From Calcarisporiella thermophila CBS 279.70 (taxonomy: Eukaryota > Calcarisporiellomycota): a DNA stretch of 64,000 bases. The stretch is from the NCBI RefSeq assembly GCF_041956535.1, contig NW_027192231.1, forward strand, positions 21,488 to 85,487, given 5' to 3'. The notes beneath the pieces were generated by a model. That model was given only the letters and a program-made list of their open reading frames with translations, did not search any database and was not told the DNA's origin. Below are positions 13,185 to 23,187 of the stretch, one piece after another. Position numbers and translations under genes: made by a program. How positions within the stretch are numbered: the stretch's first letter is position 1; each line of letters opens with the position of its first letter.

Positions 13185-13421
13185 TCAATTTACATCACCA
13201 ATCTGTTGGCTAGCGCCCACTTTGTTAGTGCCGCCGATAAATACGCCCAAACAGCGCTTTTCCAATTTATATACCCTGTGTCCTTTTACTTGGTTATCAC
13301 CCAAAATGTTGACATCCGAACTCTCACTGGATTGAGAACCGTAGCTGTTTAGCGGCATTGCCCTTACAATTGAAGCTGTTGCAAGAATGATGATAGGAAA
13401 AAAGATGTATTTGCATATCAT
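13185..13421 (-). CDS. Small secreted pro-peptide with a Lys-Arg processing site
   Basis: A 78-aa ORF from an ATG. Residues 1-21 form a strong signal peptide (hydrophobic core with ATA/VRA cleavage context). A hydrophilic, Ser-rich pro-region follows (22-54). A dibasic LEKR ends at residue 56 and is the classical Kex2 recognition sequence. Cleavage would release a 22-residue C-terminal peptide starting with Cys57 and rich in Gly, Val and Ile, with a single cysteine. The layout is that of fungal pheromone or repeat-less KEP-type secreted peptides, though there is no CAAX box and only one peptide copy. Function is unknown; the ORF is short, so the call rests on the signal peptide and the KR site together. 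Confidence 0.5.
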   Translation of the reverse strand: MICKYIFFPIIILATASIVRAMPLNSYGSQSSESSDVNILGDNQVKGHRVYKLEKRCLGVFIGGTNKVGASQQIGDVN

Positions 13422-13737
13422 GGCTTTTCGATTATCAAAATTGAAAGAGTGAAAAATTTTTCAGGATTAAAATTTGGATTAATATTTTGAGAGTGACCCT
13501 TGATTTCTTTCATTTATCCCTGCAACATTAGACGTTGACATGGTAATCTATTTATTTTTAAAATGATCTCCATCAGTAGCGTTTGGGAAAAAAAAAAAGC
13601 CAGCTTATATAGCTTTGCTATTCAATACTGTAATCACTTTATTTTGGGAAAGATTAATATGATGCAAAATTTTCACTGCAATACTATTCCCTGTAGTTAT
13701 TATTATATGCAGAATAACTGCGCAAATGAATCAAACT

Positions 13738-14447
13738 TCACTCCTCTTTAAATCGAGCTACATCTACGTAATCACGATTGGTGTCGCGTATTTTATCAAG
13801 GCCAGCCGCTGTGACACCAGCAGCTGCTTGTGCCATTGAACCTGATGCAGGTGCAGAGGGGTGTGGACGAGTAGGAGCCGTACTCTTATACTTTTCAAAA
13901 TCTCCAGATGCATGGAACCATTCGTTTTCTTTCACTACGTTGCGTAATTTAGGCAACAGATCGGTCTCTTCCTCTTCGTTATGCTTCCTAAGTTCGCGCA
14001 TAACCTCCTCAAATTTACTAGCATATCCTGCATCAGTTACTCTCATTCCATCCAGCTCATATAACATTTTTTCTATCATTTTATGCTCGCGGCGTGATTC
14101 TTCGGCTACATGGGTTCCCTCTGAGCCAAGATGCTTTTCACAAAGGGGATAGAGCACCATCTCCTCTCCCACACTATGCTTTACGAGCTCACGAATAATT
14201 GTATTGGCCACTTTTTGGCGCTCAGTGTTATCTTTAGTGCTCAGAAAATGTTCATATAATCTACCGACCAACTGAAGTTGCAAAGGATATGAAATATAGG
14301 ATTTATATGATAAAGACCAGAAAATGAGAGAGTCACCTTGTGATCATCGATAATATTCTTGTCAAGGGCAGTATTGTTTGCCATTCTTAGAGATAGAGCG
14401 AATGATCTCGTTATATTGTATGGTTGCAGTATTTTAAAAGCCCTCAT
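13738..14447 (-). CDS. Hemerythrin HHE cation-binding domain protein
   Basis: Exons 14447-14337 and 14271-13738 (65-bp intron with GT-AG ends) encode 214 aa. The intron sits exactly in the first helix, joining IIDDHK to LVGRLYEHF. The hemerythrin-like four-helix domain covers about 30-160 and shows repeated H-x-x-x-E and H-E elements: DDHK, YEHF, VKHSVGEEMVLYP, REHKMIEK and LRKHNEEEETDLLP. Such proteins bind a di-iron centre and are linked to oxygen, NO or iron handling. The first 22 residues are basic and free of acids (MRAFKILQ...), which could be a mitochondrial presequence; a second Met at 22 would give a cytosolic form. The C-terminus is Ala/Pro-rich with no domain seen. Confidence 0.85.
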
Positions 14448-14707
14448 GAATTTGGGGGAAAATTGATCACTTATATTTGATCAACGGCAGGACTAGGCTA
14501 TTTATTAATTAATGGAGAGGGCTACTTTTTTATACTTTACATGGGAGGAGAGAGGGCGTCTCGGACAAATTTGTAGACGCCTACCCTCGGCTAATTCCCC
14601 TTCGATTAAATCTAGTAATTGAATCCAAGGGCTAAATAGCTCATTCATAAACAAATATTTCATGTGAAACTAAAAGACTTTATCAAATTTGGGATTGAAA
14701 TTAATAA

Positions 14708-14769
14708 GGGTAATTCTATTTGTACCCGGGTATAACTATTAATTACTGTTAAGTTGGTTAATTAATTTT
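14708..14769. repeat. Left terminal inverted repeat of the MULE
   Basis: 62 bp, reverse complement of 17151-17212 with two mismatches (inner part, positions 40 and 42 of the repeat). Confidence 0.93.
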
Positions 14770-14937
14770 GAATAATTAATCGTCAAATTCAAAGTCACAT
14801 ACTACATGTTATTAACTCTAAGTAAATCAACCAAAAATTGACTTAGTAGTAAATGATGCTATCAATATCATCTGCCACATTTCTTACTTTTATTCATTTA
14901 TTATCAATAATATTATATTTACATACATTAATTCCGA

Positions 14938-17031
14938 CTAGGACAATTACGTAAGTCATGGCCAGTCTGCTTGCATCCACGACAAAGACGCATCTTTACC
15001 TCATGCTAAGACTTCATGCGTTTATTGGATTTAGGTCTACCTTTTGTCACGACTTCTTGTGGGTCGGCTATGCTAGCAATCGGCCCCGGAGAACCATATA
15101 GCCCAGCCGTATTAATTACCGGTTCCGAACGAGCAATTAATGAATTAAGTTCTTGTTTAACCCTTTCAACAGGAAGATGTTGAACAAGCTGTTGAGCAGT
15201 TGATATAGCACGGGTAACCAAGGTGAACAACACATCGTCGTCCACACATTTTGGAAATCCCATTTTAGCAATTTCCCAAGGCTCCAGAGATTTAGAGGAT
15301 TGCTGCTCAAAATTTGACGGTTCAGTGCTTTCCAATATGGTGGATATGTGCGGAGTTATGAACCAGCGCTGTGCTATCTCCGATTCATAGATCATATCCT
15401 TGCCTTGCTTTTTACGAAAAGAGAAGAGATGGGCACACGGGAGAAGATATTGCTTTACCGAGCTGCAGCCGCAGACTGATATATGACTGCTGTGCGATAT
15501 TGAATAGTATTTTTCTATATTAAAATAAGTTAATTACTATCTTCTCCTGCCTGCTATAATGATATAATAACTATCTTTGCCGCTGATCAAATATAACCCA
15601 TCTTTTTCGACAAGATCGAAATCCTCTATACGGTGACATTGTTCAATAAGTTTTTCCATCGCGAATTCAGATTTTATCTTCCAAGTTGCCGAATGGATGT
15701 GAGGGATAAAGCTTGCGTCGATTTTTAGCTTGATAAAAACAAAAAGATCGATGCTTTTTCCTGCTCTTTAAAAAGTATATCGAAAGAGTCGAAGAGTTTG
15801 CTAAGACTGGCCTGAGTGGTGGTGAAACGCTTGAGAACTGCATGTTGCCCTTCTACACGCTGAGTCGAACGCACGCCAAGATTAGTGTAATCCAAGACAA
15901 ATGTCTCTGCCCACATTCCACGATGATTATACCAACGTTGAAGATCATCTGATGTATTGGGGTATGCTATAATTATCTCATTGTAATGCTTGTCGAATTC
16001 GTCTGGTGTCTGTGAGCAAAACAGCATAGTAAGCTCTTTTGCAAAGTCTTTGTAGTTCTCAACCTTCCGGTTCAAATGCACTTGTATCCTTTGTTATATG
16101 TCATGAACAAAACTGGTGCTGAGCATGTGAGATAACATTACGGACAGCACTTATGAACGCTGGGTCGGAATCGCTAATCACTGTTCGTATACTCTCAGTT
16201 GATTCCCTTTTCAAACAAGATATAAGTTACTAGAGCGCCCACGTAAATGCATGGGAAGATTCGCGTTTTAGTAGCGCAATTCCCATCAAAAACGTTGAGA
16301 TTTTCATCCACACCGACTAAAACCAAGCAAGAAAGGTTGAAGTGGTTGGTGCGATAGGTGCTATCAGCAATCACGACCTCAGTGCACTTGTCTACAAGTG
16401 AAATATGCGAGTTACTCACCCAAAATATGTTTTGCAGCTTGCCATTTTCCAATACGTATTTGACAGTATATTTGGTTGTATTCACGATCTTGGTCAACAA
16501 GGTAGCAATTTCGGACAGCCCACCCTCTTCTCTTCTAGCAATTGTCGCTAAAGCATTATGGATATCCTTAGCTTGAATGGATTCAATCTGGCTACGAACA
16601 ATACGAGTTGCGAGAGAAACACTGCCTCCAAATTGAACAACGTTCTGAGCAAACTGAACTGTTTCAGGGTCGTGTCTACGAAATCTTCGAGCAAAACGAA
16701 TATCCTCGGGCTCCAAAGGATGATTATGATCGATATTACCAGAGGTAACGAGATAAGCATTTACAGCTTTTGAAAATCGAAATCGCAATATGAAAGGACA
16801 ATCGTACTTCATTGTTGATACATTTCTCATAGGTATTTCGTTATTCGAGCTGTGTTGGCCTGATCGTGAACATGAAATAGTTAGAGCAGGGAGGAATCCA
16901 GTAGTAAGATCTGAGCGTTCTACCCTTCATTCAAACCCAATGCTAACTGCACAATCGTTCATCCATTCAGTTATTTCGTCTCGATCTTTGAACATACGGG
17001 ATTTGAGATCAGAAATTGAGATGATGGTCAT
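14938..17031 (-). pseudogene. Broken MULE transposase (FAR1/SWIM-type, zinc knuckle at C-terminus)
   Basis: Reading leftward from an ATG at 17031 there is an N-terminal FAR1-like region interrupted by an in-frame TGA near 16930, then a long open stretch (16830-16195) with IDHNHPLEP, typical of the MULE/FAR1 DNA-binding region, and the DDE-fold start VIADSTYRTNHF carrying the first catalytic Asp. A frameshift near 16200 moves the reading to a frame holding VISDSDPAF (second Asp), then another stop near 16100. The piece at 16081-15725 has the RSTQRVEGQHAVLKR helix typical of MULE transposases. The last pieces (15395-14938) are basic and end in a C-x2-C-x4-H-x4-C zinc knuckle (CRGCKQTGHDLRNC). 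With several stops and frame changes it cannot make a full transposase. Confidence 0.85.
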
Positions 17032-17150
17032 TTTTACAAAGTAGAATGAAAAGATTTAAATTACAAAGGTTACACTCAACTTGAAAATAATAAAATTATA
17101 ATTTGACGAGTGAGTAATAAAAGTAAAAGTGTGCCTTGCTGTTAAATAAA

Positions 17151-17212
17151 AAAATTAATTAACCAACTTAGCTGTAATTAATAGTTATACCCGGGTACAA
17201 ATAGAATTACCC
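17151..17212. repeat. Right terminal inverted repeat of the MULE
   Basis: 62 bp, inverted copy of 14708-14769 (60/62 identical). Confidence 0.93.
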
Positions 17213-17563
17213 AAAATTAAATCCAAAAGAATCATGGATTAATTATTTGATGCGATGATTTACTCATATGTCATATTCAATAAAGCAGCATATATCATGG
17301 CTCTTCATTGATGGCAATAAAGGAGTTGTTTCAATTATAAAAATTGAAATAATCTCTAGATCAAATAAGTCTCTACATTTAAACTTGATATTGTTATCGA
17401 TTGCATGGCCAATTATCCTATTATCGTATTATCTCATTCTCATTTTCACGTTTATTCTCTATATCATACTGAATTCCAGTGGAAAAATATATATTCATTA
17501 CATTTATTTTCCCATAGACATAAGGGTTTTCGTCTAATAAATATAAAAGAATTTTCATTATAA
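17213..17563. other. Intergenic, no gene seen
   Basis: An ORF at 17268-17537 encodes a run of hydrophobic residues but has AT-driven composition and no start context or motif; it is not called. Confidence 0.45.
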
Positions 17564-18244
17564 TTATTTTTCACAGAACTGACGATATGCCGATTCATCA
17601 AGAAGTTCATCCAGTTCCTCCGGTTTGGTGATCTTCACTTTCGCGAGCCATCCTATAATCATTGAGTTTTGTTAAGAATGCCAGTATAAAAAACGAGTAA
17701 AATAATAAATATTCTAGATGAATTTACCATCTTTCTCAGGGCTCTTATTCACTAAGCTAGGCTCGCTCTCTAAAACCGTATTGACCTCGAGCACTTCTCC
17801 GCTTACAGGTGCATAGATATCACTTGCTGCTTTGACAGATTCAATCGCACCGATTTGCTCTATACCCGCGCTTAAGTTAACATAGATACAATATCTTGCT
17901 TGATTTTATTCCTCACCCTCGCGGTCGAATTCTTTTCCTACTTCTGGCACTTCTACAAATACGACATCTCCGAGAGCATTCTGAGCATATTCTGTGATAC
18001 CAATGGTTCCGACTTCATTCTCAATAGAGATCCATTCATGGTCCTTAGTGTACTTCTTGGCTAATAATCAAAATAAAAAAATTGAAAAAAATTAAATTAA
18101 AAGTAATCTAAATGAAAAATCGGCAGAAAGAATATACATACTAGCATAACCCCGAAGAAGACCCAAAGCAGGTGCAGTACGAAGAGAGGTCGAGTATTGG
18201 GGAGCCCACGAGGTGATAACACGCGTAGAGAAAGAGCGAAGCAT
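17564..18244 (-). CDS. GCV3: Glycine cleavage system H protein (mitochondrial lipoyl carrier)
   Basis: Exons 18244-18142, 18060-17917, 17859-17728 and 17652-17564 total 468 bp, giving 155 aa; no exon is long enough to stand out as an ORF. The first about 34 residues are rich in Arg, Ser and Thr without acids (MLRSFSTRV...), a mitochondrial presequence. The H-protein fold follows: [26 protein letters not shown], then [20 protein letters not shown], where the Lys of ESVKAAS is the lipoylated residue, then [17 protein letters not shown]. The protein shuttles the aminomethyl group of glycine between the P, T and L proteins in the mitochondrial matrix. The second intron boundary (after EFDRE) has alternative AG choices two bases apart; the one used here keeps frame and family spacing. 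Confidence 0.93.
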
Positions 18245-18665
18245 CGTTTTTGAGAGCTAGATGTTGTTTAACAGGGGAAATTTCGAAATGGGAAATTTAT
18301 TGTTTTTTACCATGACATTTCTAGAAACCTAACCTAGCACACAGGGAACATATTTCAAGCGATACCGTTAGAATTAAAGATGAAAAGGTGAAGAGAGTTA
18401 ATCAAAAGAACACGGAGAAAATACTTGAAAATAAAATAAGAATAAAGTAAATCGGAAATATAGAATCAGTATTAATAATAACGTGACCATATATGATCCC
18501 TAACTTGTATAGATGTGGGCAAAATACTAAACAATAAACAGGTTATACACATTGGAAACAGATGTGGGATTAATGCGAATAGTTACAACACCCATAGTGA
18601 CTCTTTTCATCTATTATTTTCAAAGAGTCAATACAGCAATTGCCATATTGCTATTTTTTGCTTAC
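18245..18665. other. Intergenic, no gene seen
   Basis: AT-rich DNA holding the 5' flank of the glycine cleavage H gene and the 3' flank of the small ORF at 18666. Confidence 0.5.
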
Positions 18666-18890
18666 TTACTCTATTCCTTGATTATACATCTCACTGCACC
18701 TTATGACCTTTGAACTATTATATTTGGCCGAGGGTAAGCCTGACACACTATAAACTCCATTTGAATAATGCTGTTTGTAAAAATCTGATTCGCGTTGAGC
18801 AAATTGTGGTATGAGGGCAGAACGTCGTTTAGTATACTTTTCAATTTTTAAAAATTCGTAGGTTGCTCGGATTTTATCTTTAAATCCCAT
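18666..18890 (-). CDS. Small basic protein, 74 aa, possibly mitochondrial
   Basis: Not recognised with confidence. The ORF begins with an ATG and reads as a hydrophilic, aromatic and basic protein: FKDKIRATYEFLKIEKYTKRRS, then QRESDFYKQHYSNGVYSVSG (each quoted part is a separate segment). The amphipathic start and the KYTKRR / NGVY pattern look like a real conserved small protein, such as an accessory mitochondrial complex subunit, rather than a chance AT-rich ORF. The last about 17 residues could be read-through into an intron starting GTCATA or GTGCAG, so the C-terminus is uncertain. Confidence 0.4.
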   Translation of the reverse strand: MGFKDKIRATYEFLKIEKYTKRRSALIPQFAQRESDFYKQHYSNGVYSVSGLPSAKYNSSKVIRCSEMYNQGIE

Positions 18891-19297
18891 TTACTCTACG
18901 TGATGTAAAGAAAAAAGAAGAGAAAATTAACTTGTTTTTTGGATCAGAAGTTGCCACAGTGATGTATTGATGTCTAAAATTGTTTAGTGACAAAAGATAC
19001 GAGAAAATAATTCAGTTTCATTTCAAATGGAAAATAAATATTGCGCAAAGCATATTAAAAATTGCCCTCAACAACCGATTGTTTGAGATTAAGCTCCGTT
19101 TAAATATTCAATTTAGCGTGTATTGCTTTTAATCAGTTATCATTAATAAACAAAAAAAAATGCAAAACAAGATATATTTTACAAGAGCTGCTATAAGATA
19201 TATAAAATGTACAGGTATGAATATATTGCATAGTAATATGTATAGATATATAAAATAAGTTTGCAAATGAAAATATTGTCACAACAAAATAGCGGAT
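18891..19297. other. Intergenic, no gene seen
   Basis: AT-rich, holds the 3' flank of the cystinosin gene. No ORF with motif. Confidence 0.5.
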
Positions 19298-20302
19298 TTA
19301 AGAAAGAAGAGGTTTTCGTTCTTCCGCCCTCTTTAAATATAACGGTAGCCAATCCTTCTCTGGATAGAGAACATAATGCTGCACAATGAACACAACATCC
19401 ATAGACATAGATAAAATACCTAACCCTAGTTTGACTGGGTCTCCAGCCACCCCAGCCCACCATCTTCCTCCCCCCGATCCGGAATCAAGCCATGAATCAA
19501 GTAGTAATTGGGCATTCGACAAAAATCCACCAATAAAGTCAAGTAAAATGGTGTAAATGCTCCACCCTCTCGTACTTTTTCTCTGGAAGTTATGAATAGC
19601 TTGTGGGATATACTTGATAGAGCTGACAGCGAGTTTGACGAAGGAGAGATAATACATGAGATAGATCCAAGCTAATAAGTCAAGGAGGCAAGCACAAGCA
19701 AGTAACACAGAGACAAGTGCAGTCCACCAAATAAACCAATACGAATGAGCGGATACTATTTGGCCTGCATCTCTCTATGTAAATAGCACCTATGAGAATT
19801 ATGAGATGTTTACTGATCCTAAATTAATTCACTAACCTTATACAATAGAGTTTGCATATATGTTATGGTGGCAAGAATAAAAGCATGTAATGAGAAAAAC
19901 ACGTCATTAAGTTGTACTAGATTGTTTTGACCGCCATGATGTTCGCGATATTCTCGCTGAATTTCATCACTAGTGTAGAAGGCGAGATTGAAAACCTAGA
20001 GGTTTGGGAAATGGATAAGCTATCAGGTAAGCTATAAACACCTTGCTTCACATTCACTTACAGTATAACAAAGGAATCCCCAGACATTTAATGCTACAAA
20101 ATCAAGAGATAATCCCTGAACACTATATTCAAATAGATCCAAAAAATTGTTGAGACGAATATAACACTAGAACAATAAACCTTAACTACACGTACCTTTT
20201 TCTTTTCCAATTGAGAAGGACTTGAGGCCAAAAACTCAGGCTCCAAGCAAATGTGTAGCTCCATCCAAAAAATAAGGATATCTGGTGGCCAACAGACGAC
20301 AT
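19298..20302 (-). CDS. CTNS: Cystinosin homologue (PQ-loop cystine/H+ symporter, Ers1/CTNS-like)
   Basis: Exons 20302-20196, 20122-20062, 19995-19837 and 19774-19298 total 804 bp, giving 267 aa. The start at 20302 was chosen because MSSVGHQISLFFGW leads straight into the first membrane segment; upstream in-frame sequence has no family similarity. Both PQ loops are present: FWPQVLLNWKRKS and YIPQAIHNFQRKST, followed by GWSIYTILLDFIGGFLSN, all signatures of cystinosin. Seven membrane segments are expected, as in the family, and the C-terminus ends with a short hydrophilic tail (ERKPLLS). Cystinosins export cystine from lysosomes or vacuoles using the proton gradient. Length fits fungal Ers1, which lacks the long glycosylated lumenal N-terminus of the animal protein. 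Confidence 0.9.
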
Positions 20303-21501
20303 TACAACTCTAGTTCCAGACAATACTCTATTGGGAAACCCGTACCTTATATTCTCCAATTTTCTCGTAATGACTGTCATGTGACTGCTCATGGCGTGCT
20401 TCTGTACAAATGAAATGCTCGCTGTTTGACAGCCCAATTTCGCAATTCCTAAGCAAATGGGATTATTTGTAAGATTCTTTTTGCCTTGGATTTCTAATGT
20501 CAAACAAATGTTCCAAGCTTGATTCTAAATTCTATTTTAGCTGATCAAATTACCTATTTATGGCTCGACTCTATCAGAATCAACTATCACACGACTAATG
20601 AATCTAAAAGAATCTTAAAGAAACCAATCTAATCATAAAACTATGACTCGATACTACGCCAAGATTTTTATTTTTAGCAGGTTCTTAGAGCACCTTGAAA
20701 TCTGTAGAAGATTTCCGAAAAAACTATCAATGCGACTCCCATACTATCCCTTAAGGATTTCGAAGTTTGTACTAGTGTATGTTCAAACCATTGCAATTTT
20801 GATACTGAATAAATAGAAAGAAAGTTTGAAGTATGAAATATTAGATGATTGAACATAATAACGAGCATTACATTTTATTGAATAATAATCTCTTTCGGGA
20901 CCATTTGTTTAGTTTAATATGCCCCTAGAATTTCGTCGACGGTGACATCCAAAGTTCCTTTAAATGACGTGAATTTATTTGGGATCTAATGTGTCCAAGC
21001 ATTTAGTTACATAATGGCAGTCTTGATAGAATTGATAAGAAAAGTAATACCAAAATTTGAAGGTTTTTAAGAATCACTTTATTAGTTTAAATGTTTCTAT
21101 TTATAGAATTATTTTAATTCATTGCAACAGAGAAAAATCATTTGTATTGATATATATTCATCCTGCCTTCTTCGCAAATGATATATCTTGCATGAAGACA
21201 GAATTAATAAACTGAGAAAGTGTAACAGAAACAAAAGAAGAATTCAATACTCACTAAAAAATTTAGACCAAAACGAGTATAAGTCATGATTTTGGATGAT
21301 TGTATTCATTGTTTTATGCAAGTTCAGGTTATAGAAGTGTTCTTTATATGACTAGATCTGATTGTATTATCAGTGGCTATTAAAAATAGCTACGCCAGTT
21401 GAGCAAGGAAACTCTAAAGAAAAAATAGATAATGTTGCTTGATGAACGAGTAAGAGATAATTTAGTAAGAAAGCGGTCGTCATTGACAAATTGCAAGTGA
21501 A
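20303..21501. other. AT-rich intergenic DNA
   Basis: No supportable gene. A 105-codon ORF overlapping the cystinosin start (20186-20503) is explained by that exon plus its leader. Confidence 0.5.
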
Positions 21502-21508
21502 TATAAAT
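21502..21508 (+). promoter_or_regulatory. TATA box candidate
   Basis: TATAAAT 79 bp before the ATG of the secreted gene at 21587. Confidence 0.4.
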
Positions 21509-21586
21509 GTAACATTTTCCTCAAGCTTTCTCCCATTATTCTTTCTCAAGGTAAAGTTAAGGTCTTAAGAAATTAATTCCAAAGCA

Positions 21587-22096
21587 ATGAGGCTTCTAAC
21601 TGTTTTCACCACCATCGCTATCGTTTCGACCGCCATTGCGACACCGCTTGAACGCCGACAAGTGGAAAGCTCCCAAGCAGTAAGTGCTGATGGAAAGCAG
21701 AGTCAGACTTCAATTAACTCATCATCCTCGACCAAGTCAATATCAACTAAGTCCTCAGTAGCGTCTAAGACGATTTCAACTAAATCTTCAGCGACGCCAA
21801 AGCCAACGCACTGTATGAGTTTTGCAGAAATCAGTGATCAATGGTTGACGACTTTTGCAAAGAAGGATTTCAGTATCGAGATCGAGTCTCACAAGAATGT
21901 CGTTAACCTAGCATGCATTGATCTGAAGAATCCCGATAAACCTATTAATTCTTACAAAACCGCAAAATATACTCATGTAGTTTTCTATGAGGGCAAAAAA
22001 TGCTCGGGTAAAACTGTTCACAATGGACTCGGTCCCGACAATGACTCCAACATCGTTGCTAAATCCTTCAAACTGTATTGTGGCGAAAATCCGTAA
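21587..22096 (+). CDS. Secreted protein with Ser/Thr-rich linker; paralogue of the gene at 30978
   Basis: A 169-aa single-exon ORF with a signal peptide (1-18) followed by LERR, a likely Kex2 site. Residues about 25-73 are a Ser/Thr/Lys linker containing two similar ISTKSS units, a probable O-glycosylated stretch. The globular C-terminal domain (about 75-169) has four cysteines (CMSF, ACID, KKCSG, LYCGEN) and ends in CGENP. Over the last 44 residues it matches the protein at 30978-31364 at 33 positions. I do not know the family; the KYTH.VFY..K.C.G.TV..GLGPD motif is the recognisable core. Role unknown: secreted, possibly wall-associated or effector-like. Confidence 0.75.
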   Translation: MRLLTVFTTIAIVSTAIATPLERRQVESSQAVSADGKQSQTSINSSSSTKSISTKSSVASKTISTKSSATPKPTHCMSFAEISDQWLTTFAKKDFSIEIESHKNVVNLACIDLKNPDKPINSYKTAKYTHVVFYEGKKCSGKTVHNGLGPDNDSNIVAKSFKLYCGENP

Positions 22097-23187
22097 TGTT
22101 ATCCACACAAGCTACAAGGCCAAAAATTCCCATTTTCTTATTTTTTTATTCATCTACTAAATATGTATTTAGAATATAATACTAAGTCATAGTATTTGAC
22201 AATATATAGGTCAAGTTACTCACTTTTTTCTTGGGTATTTGTTTGTAGCTGAGCTCAACATGATCTAACCTAAGGTTTTAGCTAGAGTAAGATCCTCATA
22301 ATATATGATAAGCATAACTACGACTGGAAGTTTGCCTAACAAGATGAAATACACTTTAACTCATAACTTGGAAAAAACCAATTCCCTAGTATTAATAATA
22401 TTCAAAAAATATGCATGTGTTTGTATCGAATTATATTTATAAGGCATTAATAATTATTTCAACGGTAGGATTAAACTATGAGAAGAACACCAGGTTTAGT
22501 AACCATGATGGTTGACGATAAAAGTAGAGTTAAAATTATATACACTTTTATTCATGTTGCCATAGGTAAAAAGAGCCATGGCGAATGCGATTTTTGTTAA
22601 AAATGCCACTGAATATGTGTTACTCTTGAAAATTGCGACAAATGTTGCACAATGGAGATGCTTAGTATAGTTATCATCTGCTAATATTCACTGGCAAGTG
22701 TGCATTGTGTAATTGAACAAAAATGCCCCACCATTATCACAATACCTGATTTCATCATTTAATACATATGTATAGTTGTATCAGTATGTCTTCAAATGTT
22801 TATGAAAGCAAAGGGGATCAGATTGGTATTCATTCGTTGCCATATGCATAAAATGGTATAATGGCCATATGATGATGTATTACGATATCATTTGCCTAAA
22901 GTAATGCGAAATATTTTATTCGACCTAGTTACTCGTTAGCTTACATAACTGTGTAATCGAACATTTGTTTGCCCTACGCAATCAAAAATCATCCGCAGAT
23001 CAAATTTGACACATATTTAAATAAACTATTTAATTTCTTTTCTTTCATAATCTTATGTAATTTTATACAATCACATTATTGAGATATAAAATGAACAGTA
23101 GTTCTCGCATACAGTTGAACTACCGTTTAATTATACAATCCTTTCATTGATTTCTTTAAATATATCGTATTTTTTTTTCTTGCCATC
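22097..23187. other. AT-rich intergenic DNA
   Basis: No gene seen. The minus strand between about 22560 and 22720 has a weak copia RNase H flavour (a YCDNGGA-like string) among stops; see the rejected list. Confidence 0.45.

Larger units (their letters stand above)
14708..17212 (-). mobile_element. Degenerate Mutator-like (MULE) DNA transposon
   Basis: A 2505-bp element bounded by 62-bp terminal inverted repeats that match at 60 of 62 positions and begin GGGTAATTCTATTTG. Inside, on the minus strand, is a decayed MULE/FAR1-type transposase with a C-terminal CCHC knuckle. Flanks are both A/T-rich (AAATTAATAA left, AAAATTAAAT right) and show only an imperfect target-site duplication. It sits between the hemerythrin and glycine cleavage H genes and disrupts neither. 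Confidence 0.88.

Noticed and set aside
22560-23000. Copia-type RNase H remnant on the minus strand
   Set aside because: A YCDNGGA-like string and a loosely TKH-like string occur, but frames are broken and other copia motifs are missing; too weak to call.
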